Positions 1 through 12,600 of a stretch of 64,000 nucleotides of DNA are shown here, in pieces. A model generated the notes under the pieces. It saw only the letters and a program-made list of their open reading frames with translations, was not told where the DNA came from and searched no databases. Both the position numbers and the translations under genes were made by a program. Positions within the stretch are counted from its first letter, which is position 1. The number at the start of each line of letters is the position of its first letter. Source of the stretch: Acanthopleura granulata (taxonomy: Eukaryota; Mollusca; Polyplacophora; Chitonida; Chitonidae); assembly GCA_016165875.1 (NCBI GenBank), contig JABBOT010000004.1, forward strand, positions 12,773,672 to 12,837,671. The letters are read 5' to 3'.

Positions 1-910
1 TCTGCATGATTTTTACACCTCTTAATTTGATTTTGACTTTTATTCTTCACATAAAGTACAAAGAAAAAAAAATTAAAAAACAAGACTGAATTCAGATCAT
101 GGAATGATTTCCTTTCAGGGAAAGTTTATTCTTTAGAGAAGATCTCTGACTTCTGGGTCAATTTAACCCATTTGAAAACAATATGCACTCTGATAATATC
201 TTATTGATGGTCAAAAACTATAATACATCTTCATGTTCTTGAATTTAAATAGATCAAATTCCTAAGCTACTGGATTATGCACTTCGCTACATCTCAGTTT
301 CACAATGTCTTAGACACCTGTTTACCCCCGACTTGAGTCAGGAAAAGCGGGAAATCGATTCTCCAATGTCCACAATTTACTGACTAACCAAAGCATACGA
401 TGGTAATGTAATGTCCATTATCTTACACACAAAGAGAATATGTACATTTGTATTGATTTACTATCATCACAAAATGTTATTTGTAGACAATATCCCATGG
501 GCAATAATTTAGCACTGAAAAACCATTTGGCACGTTATGATGGGTTATCTCCCTTCATATATTACCCCACTCTTCGGTTTTGTTGTGCACGTTCTTTAAC
601 TGTACAGTACTCAGCACCTGGCATGAAATGTGGGAATCCCAGTGGACTTGGCCTTCTTGTAAATGGTTACGATAAGGCCCTTAAATTTATACAAAGCTTC
701 TGTTTGATCCATTTAGATACATGTCAACCGACCAAGGCAATTTCCCCAGTTTTCGTCACTGAACACATCTTTGCAATAGTTTACTAACAAGTGCTGAAAA
801 GGAAGAATTACTCTTTCTGCTAGAAAACGACTCAAACTGACTCAGTATAAATAATACATGGTTTTGTGATACTTAGGGCATGTCCCAAGTTTATGTAAGA
901 AGAGAGTAAA

Positions 911-1020
911 GTTTTCACCCTACCGGAGAAGGAGTGTACTGCAGGCCGCAGACTCGGTGCTTCTGAAGGCACAGTGCGTGTCAGGGTATTGCGTGTGGGG
1001 GAAGTCAAGGGAGCTAACTT
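911..1020 (-). repeat. Dispersed repeat, copy A (inverted relative to 3083-3190)
   Basis: The reverse complement of this stretch aligns along about 95 bases with 3083-3190. Shared blocks include CCCACACGCA, CCCTGACACG, GTGCC and GTCTGCGGCCTGC. By eye identity is about 75 percent. The two copies face away from each other and lie 2.1 kb apart, so they could be ends of an old transposon or two independent insertions. Confidence 0.6.
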
Positions 1021-1834
1021 GATAACATATAACTCTACCGATCGGGCACGGTTTAAATGCATGATACCCCAGTCTTGCAAAATGCCTCCCACAACCACAG
1101 CACACTTTCTAATACCACATCACTATTATAAGTTTTGCCTCAAAACCCTACATGGATTTCTGTGCACCATATACTTCAGTATTTCACAACTGGTGATCAC
1201 AATCAAAGCTAATGTTGCGGTATATATCTGCATGTAGGCTGCATGTAGTGACATTCTCATTTTACTACATCGATCAATTTCGATTGTAGTTTTGCAATCT
1301 TGTCCCATAACTGATACAACGGAAAATAATGATAATATACACTATGATCAGGGCCCTGGGGCCGATTCTACAAAAACAATTTCTGACTTTAGTCAAATTT
1401 CAAATACGATTTTAGGGCTTATTATTGGGCTCTTAGAAATTAAAATTTTAACCACATCATCCATATTATCATCAGACAAGTGTGCCAGTATTTCCAATGT
1501 CAAACACTAAGTACACTGTGACGATGTTTTAAATTTTGACTTAAGTCAGAAATGGCTTTGTGGAATCTGCCCGTTTCAAGAAACATATACATAGTACTAA
1601 GTAGCAGTGTAGGTTTCTGTATAGCATATGTTATAGTGTACCATGGTAGTTAAAGTACCACTCTGGTCGGACTACAAACTGCGTCGAAATATGACGATAT
1701 GAAGGAAATCCTACGGAGTAAGCCTAACACCATGTTTCAAAAGGATTTTGATGAATAACTCTATTTAACCCATATAACTGAAGATTCCTTGAAAAACAAA
1801 ATCTGCGGCTGTGTCCATAAAATTTCCCTGATGT

Positions 1835-1990
1835 GACGTGATAATATTCCCAGTATGATGTCGAATCAGGGAGATGTGATGTTGTGTAAGGCATTTATGC
1901 AGGGATGACGTCAAGAGCGTTTGAAGGGACAGCGTCATTTGTGAATACACGTCGGCCATTGATGACTTCATGTGTTCGTGGCTGACGTCA
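1835..1990. promoter_or_regulatory. Cluster of CRE-like TGACGTCA motifs
   Basis: Two perfect palindromic CRE/ATF octamers, TGACGTCA, occur at 1906-1913 and 1983-1990, with a half-site-like TGACGTG near 1835 and a TGACTTCA between them. This density is unusual for AT-rich intergenic DNA and would fit a CREB/ATF-responsive element. No gene start is recognised next to it, so function is inference. Confidence 0.3.
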
Positions 1991-2411
1991 AACAAGGCAA
2001 AGTGGAAGCGGCAGAAATATTTTGTTTCTGTCGAAGCGTACAATATCGGTTTTAATTCGCTGCAATATTTTCACAATTTAGGAAAGCAATTCAGACTATC
2101 CTATTCTTTACCAATTCACTTTGCTTCCAAGACACAGATGTTTTAACACCAAAGTAGCTCCTTAAGGCTGGCTTGGCTTATTTATTCTCTATGAAACAGG
2201 GCACAGTAGAAACAGTCGTGACAATGGAAAGGGGCTAATTCGTCTCCGAGCAGAGCTTGTCTTAAGTCCGTATATAGTTCTATGTTAATGCCACAGGCCA
2301 CATTCTCTTGTGCATCCGGACAGAGTGTGTCGGCAGGCCACATCCCTGTGCGTATCTGGGCAGATCGCGTCTGGTGTGCTTATGTACGTCTCCAGGCAGA
2401 TCATTTTCTTC

Positions 2412-2470
2412 ATTGATTGATCGATTGGTGTTTAATGTCGTATACAATTAGAATCTTTCACTCCTACGTC
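2412..2470 (-). repeat. SINE 3'-end fragment
   Basis: The + strand reads 'gattggtgtttaatgtcgta', which corresponds to the reverse complement of the 3' tail of the SINE family found intact at 21228-21471 ('...tacggcgtaaaacaccaat'). Only about 60 diverged bases are recognisable. Confidence 0.4.
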
Positions 2471-3082
2471 AGAAACCAGCATTAATGGTGAAAGCAAACA
2501 GCATGCAGAGCCTACAGGGAATGCACAGTGCGTTTTTTGTAACCTGTATGTTAACGCTGCAATTCATATCCCGTGCGTTTCAGGGAAGAGCTTGTGTTAA
2601 GGCCGTGTATACACATAGCCGGATATGTGTTAATACTGCAGGACATGTCGTGTTACGTATCCGGATATTTTCACAGCCGTATCGCTTTATTATGTATTTG
2701 TAACGTCTCCGGACACGCTTAAGTGTTTTGAGGGAAACCGTTTCACTTTGTTAAAATCACACTCATGTTTAATATTATTAATTAACAGCATAAGTTGTAT
2801 CTATACAAGTTAAGAATTATATGCACCCTGGAAACATCTTAATCATTGCATCGATTGCATCAAAACGGTTATGCCCCTGAACGTACTTGGGTGCGATCTA
2901 CAGTATTTAATAAGCATATACACTGCTGCATTCGTCATTAGGACATTGTATTCCCCAGACTCACGGGAATGTGGCCTGTTGTGCAAACTGTGCACATATA
3001 TGTATGTACATATATGCCCATTAAACAACACTAAACATTTACCGCAAGCTGTTTGTATATACATGAAATATGTTGGTCTACA

Positions 3083-3190
3083 GAGTTAACTGTCTTGCCT
3101 TTTCCCACACGCACTGCCCTGACACGAACCGTGCCCTGTGACGCACTGGTCTGCGGCCTGCCGTCTACCGGGCGGGCACCTACGTATCGC
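3083..3190 (+). repeat. Dispersed repeat, copy B
   Basis: Partner of the inverted copy at 911-1020. The blocks CCCACACGCA, CCCTGACACG and GTCTGCGGCCTGC are shared. It ends about 400 bases before the BAP1 start codon. Confidence 0.6.
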
Positions 3191-3588
3191 TTCAGGTTGT
3201 TTTCTGACAGTACCAGTGCCAGTTTGACATGTATTACTCGTTCAAGTTCATGGTTTCAAACTGTCTTCAGGATGAAGCTAGCCAGGTTCCTTTATTTCTT
3301 GTACAAATATGTCGATTAACAGTACCGTTACATATAAAGTATAAGTACATTTACATGTATTTTTATCTACCTGGATGCCAAACCGAAATCCTTAAAAATA
3401 TGGGTTCGACCACAACCAGTTTTCAAACCAGAAATTTTCACGACCCCTGCTCGGAAGCCTCCTCAATTGTGCCATCTTGAGTAGCTCTTCAATGTGTGGA
3501 GGTAACATTTGGTCTAACAGTTGCGCCGATCCCTGGAAGACGGAATGTGTGGTGTATTGCTTTATCCTTGATTTTTAAGATATAGAAC

Positions 3589-3625
3589 ATGAACAAAGGC
3601 TGGCTGGAGCTAGAAAGTGACCCAG
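3589..3625 (+). CDS. BAP1: BAP1 coding exon 1
   Basis: Encodes [12 protein letters not shown] plus the first base of Gly13. Donor is CCAG|gtatga. The in-frame TAG at 3583-3585 and the conserved N-terminus fix this ATG as the start. The exon is 37 nt, and its intron phase matches the c.37 boundary I recall for human BAP1. Confidence 0.95.
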
Positions 3626-6600
3626 GTATGAATAAACCACACAAATGCATGTTCTACTCTTTCCTTTCTGCTTAATTTTCTTCCCATTTCCGGAGTGTAC
3701 TTTTTTTTATGCCAAGTGCAACGCGCTTTCCCAGGTCGATATAGAAGTTAAAAACAGAATTATGAAAACGTAACCAAAACATGCAGCTAAATTTAGCCAG
3801 AGAAAGGGACTTCCTTTAAGCTGAGGTTGCTGTGTTTGTAAGGTGACAGGGTATGATGTCAGTTCATTGAATAATGTACTTTTCACAGTGATCGAGCATT
3901 TGAGTAGGGGGTCAATACCGACAGAACAATGTAATCAGCTGTACCATTACAACACCTCTGAGGAATTTTGATCAGGAAAAGATATTTATTTCTTACTCAT
4001 TAATTTTTTTCAGGGCTTTTTACCCTCTTGGTTGAAGACTTCGGTAAGTTTGCATATTTCCCTTCTTTCATGGCCTGTAGATGTTATCCTAGACTTGTAT
4101 ATGTAGCAATGAGTTCATCTACTCTGAGATTGAATCCATAAGAATTTACCTCATGGGTACATTTTGCTTCTTGGAACATGACTCTGATTCTCATCACTTA
4201 CACAAACCACTTGGTGTCATTCCACTGCCTCTTCAATTTTTGATGTGTATTTAATTTACTTATATACATGTAGAAAGGTTTGGCGTCTTAAACATGATAC
4301 TGTTCAGTCAAGCAGTATGGTTTGTGATATTCATGGTAATAGGGGAGTTTCAAGTTCAAACTCTTTTATACCTGGAGGTAAAAGAAGTACTACTGTGCGG
4401 CGTGATCCATCAAATATGTTAGGCATCTAGTTTTGATTTACTATAACAAGTGCATTGGAGAAAAAAGTGTCAAAAACTGTTTAGAATAGAAGAGCGGTGA
4501 AGAAAATTGAGATGAATTTTTATGAAGTTAAGATGTTTATGAAGGAAAGAAGTGATATTTGTCCCTCTGGGACACGGTATGTCAGGTGATCAGTGAATTA
4601 ATATTAGCTAAAATTGGCAAAATTTTCTCACAAGTCACATGGCACAGTGGTACATTTTTTACCTTAATCGACGAAAGAGTTTGACTTGAAACTCCCCTAT
4701 TATGTAGGTAAACTGTTGATTATGAATCTCACTCTATAAACTTAATTTTCCAACTCATTTTTCACTTGCTTGCTCATCTAATATTGAATGAAGAGTCACT
4801 TCAGGTGACATTGTATTGGTTTAACCATGGAGATAAAATAGAAGGAGGCACAGCTCGTGCCCTTTAAAGTGCTTAAGCTATGATACCAACACAGCAGGAC
4901 TTAAGCTTTTGTTTTGACAGCGGGTTAACATGTCTGGCCTGTGGTTATGTCAATGCACATGCGCTATTGAGACGAATAGCTTTTGACTCATATTGTGAAA
5001 GATGCTCAACACGCAGTTGCGCTTCCCTCAGAGGCTGCTTTGTTTATGTGCCAAATAATAATAAGACAGACAATATGCATATCAGACCACCTTGACTCAG
5101 TTATAGCAACATGGGAAAAATTTGATTGTTGCTCTTAAAAAACGAATGATTTTTCTTAGTGGGTGGTTATTTCTGGGTGAATAGAAAATACGTGTAAGCT
5201 CAGTTACGTATTCTATAAAATCATGTTCTCAGATACTATCTCAAGAACACCCATGAATAGTATATGTGAGATATTTTCCAAAATTTAAACATGAATGATG
5301 TTTGGCGACAAGAGAACTTTAAAATTTTCGTAACATTAAATCTGCAGCAACACAAAGATTAATTGATTAGTACCTTCAAATCTGGAATGCTCAAATAACC
5401 GCATCCCCTAAAGCAGTCATTTACTCTCTGTACAGAAATAATCACCAGTTGAAAAGATACCTCATATATCTCCCCTTTAAGTTGAGAAAATGTTTGATGA
5501 AATTTAGAGCCTCAAATCATGACTTACCCTTTGAGATAGGTAGATGGAGGAACACTGATAAAATAGACAGGATATGTAAAATTATGTAGCCTAAATTTGC
5601 CAAGTGATGAATTCCATTATTTACTGGCATGTCCTTTTTCTGAAAGAAAACAATGTATTTTTGCTAATTAGCTACAAATGCCAACTTTGGAAAGATTTTA
5701 TGATCTGATGAAAAGATTACCCATAGCGGAAAATATGATGGGGTGCAAATTTTTCATAATTGTCTTAAGCCATGTTAACAATAATGCTGGCTGCTATTAT
5801 GTAAGTGAAATATTCTAGAGTGTGGAGTAAAACACCAGTCAAATAAATAAATAAATTAAGCCATTTTAACAAAATTGCTGGCTGCTATTATATAAGTGAA
5901 ATATTCTAGAGTGTGGAGTAAAGCACCAGTCAAATAAATAAATAAATTAAGCCATTTTACTACTCCTGTGTAAATTCTTGTACTGCCATCTTATACATAT
6001 GTTTGTTTTGTTTGACTCATGTCACTAATTAGTTTAAATTTCATTCATTCATATATATTGTGTATGGCGCTGCTGTTCCATGCACTGTTTTAAACAAGAA
6101 TGATTTGGTTGTCAGATAGTTGGATTTGTCAACATTGCATTTTGATGCACCAAAGTTTATACCCCTCCCACGATAGTACGCGAAAATGTTGCTTTTGCAG
6201 AGGTCTGCACAAGAATTGGTGGTATACATATGAACCCTTAGTGACAGACTAATAAACATTATGCAGAAGTGTGTGTGTTCACAGCTGATAATGATCATTT
6301 GTGAGGTAATCAGTGGTAACAGTGCATGCGTACCAGAGCCAACCAGCTGTGCTTTTGGAGAAATATACAAACGTAGTGTGGACAAAAACCAAACTTGCAA
6401 AGAAACGGCTTACTGTATCCATAATTAATCAATAGATAAATAAAAAAATAATTAATTAACCATAACATTCAGTTAACTATTTGGCTGATCTTATTTATCT
6501 AACCAGTGCATTGTAAGTTGACTGGAAATGCGAATTTATAGGCCTCAAACATGACCAATTTTGGATATTTTTATTTAAGGCCCATGTATTTTAAATGGGC

Positions 6601-9600
6601 AATTCTTTCAATTTTAAATCGTTATTTTTAAAAAGTTGAGTCACTGTACCCTTATCCCATCAACACCAGGTTAAGGCCACTAATTAATGCTTTCTGAGGA
6701 ACGTAACTTTAACAAACTATGTTGAGCAGAAAATGTTGAAAAAACCGAAAACATCCTTGATAGCTGAATAATTAATACTGTTGGTTGGGGTTTTTAATTT
6801 TCCGAAAAAAATGTATCAATGTGATTTAAATGCCCATATAGCCTCAAAAATATGACCTTGCTAAATATGTGTTGTGCGCAGAATTTGGATTTTATGCTTT
6901 TTACTCAAACTAAGTGTGCATGATGGGTTCCTTATAGAGACAGATCACTCTGAGGCCTGCTTGTGCACTCCCTCTGACCAGGAGTATTGTATATTGTGCA
7001 TCAAACACAGCCCAGCCATGGGAGGTTCCATTCAGAATATGAAGACACAGCAGGTGAGCCTGGCCCTCTCCAGAGACTGACCGGGCAAATGCCTCCTTCT
7101 ATTTTACATCCATGGTTTAGCATGTTACATGTGTTAATGCTGAAAAAAAGATACATATTGTTTATGTTGTGGTGTTAGTTTCTAATACTATATAGATATA
7201 CATGTATTACTGTGTTTACAGGTGTCAAAGGTGTTCAAGTAGAGGAAGTTTATGACCTGCAAAAGTCTATTGATGGGTATGTGGTATTTCATTCTCCTAG
7301 GCAGTATGTTAAAGAAGCATAAAGATACTGACAAATGCCAACTTAAGGCCTGTCCCCGCTGGTGGCTACATGAAAACAGTCGCTGAGAAAATAGAACCAG
7401 CTCTTTCTTTGCTGGGCAACATGGATGTCGTCCTGATGTCGTCGCGACATGATGTAGGCTGTGGGGATGACACTACAGACTAAATAGCATTCTATTTTTT
7501 CGACGCTGCGGTTGCTGTTGCAAATGTAGTTGTTGCCTGCAGTGGGGATGGACCTTTAAAGAAAAGAGAAAAGGATCGTTGTCCAACAGATTCATTAAGG
7601 GCTCTTTGTCTGTTGTAAATGTTCAAATATTCCAAGATCTGAATAAATAGAATCTTACCCTATTATGCTATGTGAAGCTCTAAGTCTTAATATGTGAGAC
7701 CTGTAATGCTTAACCATAGAAAATATTCACATGTGCCCCTGAGAAAATTTTACAGTATGACACTACAGGCTAATAGGTTTATAATTATAGCTGGGAAATT
7801 ACCGGCAATTGACCTAGCATTTCATCAGTAAAAAAGACGGCATTTCTAAAGGAAAATACATGAACTGACACAGTTCAGACAGTGACCCAGAAACCTCTCA
7901 ACAATGTGGTTGCTGTGAGTTCAAGTCCAGCTCCTGCTGCCTACTTCTCCGACAGTACGTGAGAAGATCTGCCAGGCTTTGCCAGTTTCCTGCCACCATA
8001 ATGCTGGCCACTATCATATAAGTGGAACGCTCTTGGCTCAGTATGATGTTAAACACTAATCGGATGAACACTAGAAAGTAAATAGTATGTGTAGTTAATA
8101 ACTAAATCATGAGCAGGTCATCTTGTAAAAGGTGATTAAGACAGATCAAACTGTTTTGAAGTATCTAGTTGTCTAACTGTATCCAATTGACCCTTGTACA
8201 GCCTGTCATCGGTAATGAGTTTTCAGGAAAATACACAAATCACTATGCTAACTGAAAACGGAGATATTATTTTCCTTCCAAGTGGGAATTATTCTGTAGT
8301 GTATTGAAGATGAGATACATGTAGCATGTTCCTGGTGGTTTTGATTGAAGATAGGTTCCTCATAGAAATGCAAGAAATGAAATCACATATACATGTATAA
8401 TCGAAATCTGTACTCACTCCGCTACACATAAAAGGTTTTAGACTATTCATAGTTTTGCAATGGTACAGTTCCTGTCTGTCTCTCTATTGTAATATTTTAC
8501 TTTCTTCTTCAGACCAGTATATGGATTCATCTTCCTGTTCCGTTGGATAGAGGAGAGAAGATGCCGCCGGAAGACAAACACAGAAGAGGAGTCTTTTGTC
8601 GTGAATGATGAAGATGTCAACAGCATGTTTTTTGCCCAGCAGGTCAGCTAGGATTGAGATATGGGTTATATATATAGTTTGGAGTCACCATAAATGCGTC
8701 ACTCTGTTGAGGTTTATTGCAGTATTATGTGTTACTGTAAAAAATACTGCATACATGTAGAAGTCCAGGGAAAGGTAAAATTATTTCTGCCATTATTCTG
8801 AGACAATGGAAGTATGACATTATTGTAGAATAAAAAGGATTTGACATAAAATCTTTGAAGTCTTGAATGTCTGAGGTCACTGAGGTATCTAATTTTGATT
8901 TCTTCATGTTTGTCGTGTTATAGATCATCCCAAACTCATGTGCCACCCATGCCCTGATAAGTGTTTTGCTAAATGTGGAGAATGTGTGTCTGGGAGAGAC
9001 GTTATCTGAACTCAAGGAATTCTCCAAACACATGAACCCAGAGGTAAGGCTAACAGGAGTAAACCAAATGCTGTTTTTTTTCTAATGAAGTCCAAATCTT
9101 TTAAAATAAATTATAAAGTAGTTTTGGTAACTGTATGTTTCATAAATGCATGCATATTTCAAAGTTTAAAGGCATACATGTTGAAATTCATATTTGTGAG
9201 GTTTGAGCCATTGTTTTAAATTAATGATGTTCAGATGTCTGGAATTAAGAGATGTGTTTGTGTTTTTATTTTTCTGTTCTTCTCTAGTTTGATTTATTGT
9301 GTATTTTTCTAGTAATGATAAGCAACACGTACATTGTAGATAGTCAAAGTCTAATACTTGAACTTTTGATTTACACAAGAAAATACACTTTTTTACATTA
9401 ATTGATCATGAAGTTGTACTCAAAGAAAATACGTGTAAGTGTATGTATTTGTGATTTTAGGACAAGGGCCACGCCATTGGGAACATGCCAGAGTTAGCTA
9501 GAGCCCACAACAGCCATGCCCGGTGAGTTACCTGTGGGTGATTTTAAACAGTGAATTTTCTGAAGGTACAGAAAAAATGAGAAAGAGAATTTTGGTACTC

Positions 9601-12600
9601 AGAGAACAATAGACAGTCACTTACTCATTAGTATCAGAGTTTTGCTGTCCCAGCCCTGGACATATCAGGTTACATATTCGTAATCAGATACAGTGTTACA
9701 CCTGATGACTGTGGTCATCTGCTGTCAACCACTTTCATCCTGTTATGTTTTGTGAGCTGAACATAAGGCACTTCTAAATGCTTTTGCCATGTTATCCTAA
9801 CAGGTTTTTTTTTGTACAAATGACCTATAATGTAGTGGAGAGCAGATTACATCGAAGAAAAACTTAACACTTGCACTATACTGTAGCCTTTTATGTTTGT
9901 TTTCCACCTTGACTGTTCAATCTGATTTCATGATATATACGATGTTGTGTTTTTCAGACCTGAGCCAAGACAACTCCCAGAAAAACAACAAGGTGTTTCA
10001 GCTGTTCGCACCATGGAGGCATTCCACTTCGTCAGCTATGTGCCAATCAATGGGCATCTATTTGAGTTGGATGGACTCAAGCCCTACCCTATTGACCATG
10101 GTGAATTTGTGTTTATACTGATACATGTAACACTGTGTGAATTTTATATGCATGCATCATGCATACACCTTTCGTGTCGATAAGGATAAGGCATCCGTAC
10201 ACCTTTCAGTTTACCTATTTACCATTCATTTATCACTGAATGTTTAGTTGTTTACCTTTTTGCTTTGCAGGTTTTTATGAAGGGCATGACAAAATAAGAG
10301 AGCTGTTAAATAGTTTGGATTTCTATAAGATCACTTTTGAAGTCTGTGTATATGTATTGAACTGTTACACTACTGGCCTTTCCTAATGAAGTTTTAATTG
10401 GAAGACCTCTTTGCATCAAGGGGAGCACAAGTAATTAACAACCATTGTCAGATAATTAACAGGTAATTACTGGGAGAAAGTAGTGGAGGTAAACATCAAT
10501 TACCAAGGAAAGTTTGAAGTGTATTAACACTGTATGTTTCACTTTTCAAAATACTTGTCTTAATAAACTTTGTAAAAGGTACACTTTGTAATTCATTGGA
10601 TATTAAACGTTTTACTCTAGTTTATTTCTTTTTTTATAAAATATTTATACTAGCTTTTATCCAATGCATTTTGTGGGTTGGTTTGGGCTTGTAAAGTGTG
10701 TCTGTCATGTTTGACAAATGTATTTGATGAAAGTGCAAATTGGTAAAGCAAAAAGCACACAGATTTTTGGCTTGTTCAGATAAGGTAAATATTCTAGAGG
10801 TCAAATAGTATGGAGAGTGAAGTTAGCAAATAAGAGATTAAAATAAAATATTTTGTCCATAAACCCTCTTAAATGGATAATTAATAAACTGTTTTGTGTA
10901 TGAAAATGATACTTTGAAGTAGTTTTACCCTCTCTTTTCTCTTCAGACCACTCTGAAACATTAGTCTGTTGTTGTAAATGTGATAAATGGATACCTGCAG
11001 ATGTGGTTCATTAGAGATTACACTTTCTGGATACAGCACAGGTTGTAATGCTGAAAATTGGAGACAACTCTGTTTATCAAACCAGCGACCTCAGAGTCAT
11101 GTAACAATCTAATGTTCATGTTATTTTACGTAGCAGTGCCATAGACTCAGCATACTTTAATTCTTATGCTACTGCCCAGTGAACACTACCTAGTCTTTGA
11201 CACATGTATTTAGACAGAATAAATGTGGTGTGCAAATCGTCTAGGTCTAAAGTTGTCAGATAAGCCTGCATGGAGATCAATATTTCCTTTGCTTTCGTTT
11301 ACTTCATGGTTAACTAACCGTAGGGTATTGTCATAGTCTTGTCCATTCACACCTTACGTCTCCATGTCCATCTACACATTTGCATTTTCACCACTGAAGG
11401 AAACCCATCATTCAGTGAATAAATGTTTTCAGATAATATTTTATTGACAGTTGACATATTTGGCTAGCTAACATTTCTCCAAAGCTACAACTCAAAGAAA
11501 CTTCATAGTTTCCCCAGATCATATCAGTTTTTGTTTAACCTCTGACTTACTTTCTCTGATCAGAGTTCATCCTTGGCATGTCACAATTTTTTTATTGAAA
11601 ACCTTTATACGTGCTTTGACGCTTGGGCCCAATGCATGGTTGACATATCACCTACCCTACTTTCTCACATCATAAGATCATTTTATGTGTCTGTAGAAAT
11701 GCATGCTGGGTACAAATGTATACACTCTTCATGATTGTTTGCCTTTATTTTGATTAGCTGCATGATTGAGGGGTTTTGGTTTGCCTGTGTTCCTGTTCTT
11801 GTTTGTTTCAGAACATGCTTTTAAACAGTTGTATATATATGTTTTAGGACCATATGAGGGCGATTGGACTGAGAAATTTCGAAAGGTGATCTCGGAAAGA
11901 TTGGGCATGGCTACTGGAGGGTGAGGTTTACACATTGTCTTAAATGTTCAGCTTGGTTGGCACTGCATGCTCATAAGCACCAGGGCCAGTAGTAGACGGT
12001 TGTGTGTGATAGAGAGCTCATGGATACATAGAAAATTCATGATCAGGAATTATGAGGGAAATGATATAAAGGCAAACAATGAAATTGTTTTGTTGAATAT
12101 GGAAGGATTGTTCTGTTTATAAATAATCCAGGCCAATCATCTATTTTCAGGTGATTCTTTTACGTCTGTAAAACATGTTGTGGCTATGGGAAATCCAAGA
12201 GTTTCTCTCTGTTTTTAAAAGCTCATGTGCTTTTCAAATTCAGTAAAATTTAGAGATTGATTGATACTTGTAAAGACATCTGAAGGAAAAGTCTCATTCA
12301 CAAAAAAAAAAAAAGAAACAATGTAATCTGATTATAGTTGAATTATAAGTTTTGTCATTGGTTTGTGAATTGTCTTGTAGTGAACCATACCACGATATTC
12401 GGTTTAACCTTATGGCAGTGGTGCCTGATAGGCGTCAGCATTATGAACAGAAGTTGACCACTCTGAAAACTAACAGACAGATTGTTTTGGAGGCACTACA
12501 GCAGGTATGACTTGAGATTCTGGAACACCGCTTGCCTGCTTGCTTGTTTGCTTATTTTGGAACAGGCTAAACGCCAACATTGAATATTTAATCTTCACAT

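Larger units (their letters stand above)
1..3588. other. Intergenic region upstream of BAP1
   Basis: No coding exon is recognised here. The open frames present (the longest is 115 codons, near 440-787) lack any family signature and resemble chance frames. The region holds a pair of inverted dispersed repeats (911-1020 and 3083-3190), a CRE-motif cluster (about 1835-1990), and loosely repeated 40-45-bp units near 2280-2400 containing 'caggccacat'. The BAP1 promoter should lie in the last few hundred bases, but I see no TATA box or CpG island there. Confidence 0.5.

Noticed and set aside
440..787. 115-codon + strand open frame
   Set aside because: No recognisable motif, and frames of this length are expected by chance over 64 kb. 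The opposite strand was also translated and gave nothing identifiable.
6041..6400. 119-codon - strand open frame inside BAP1 intron 2
   Set aside because: No motif and no splice logic; it lies within the intron of a well-defined gene on the other strand.
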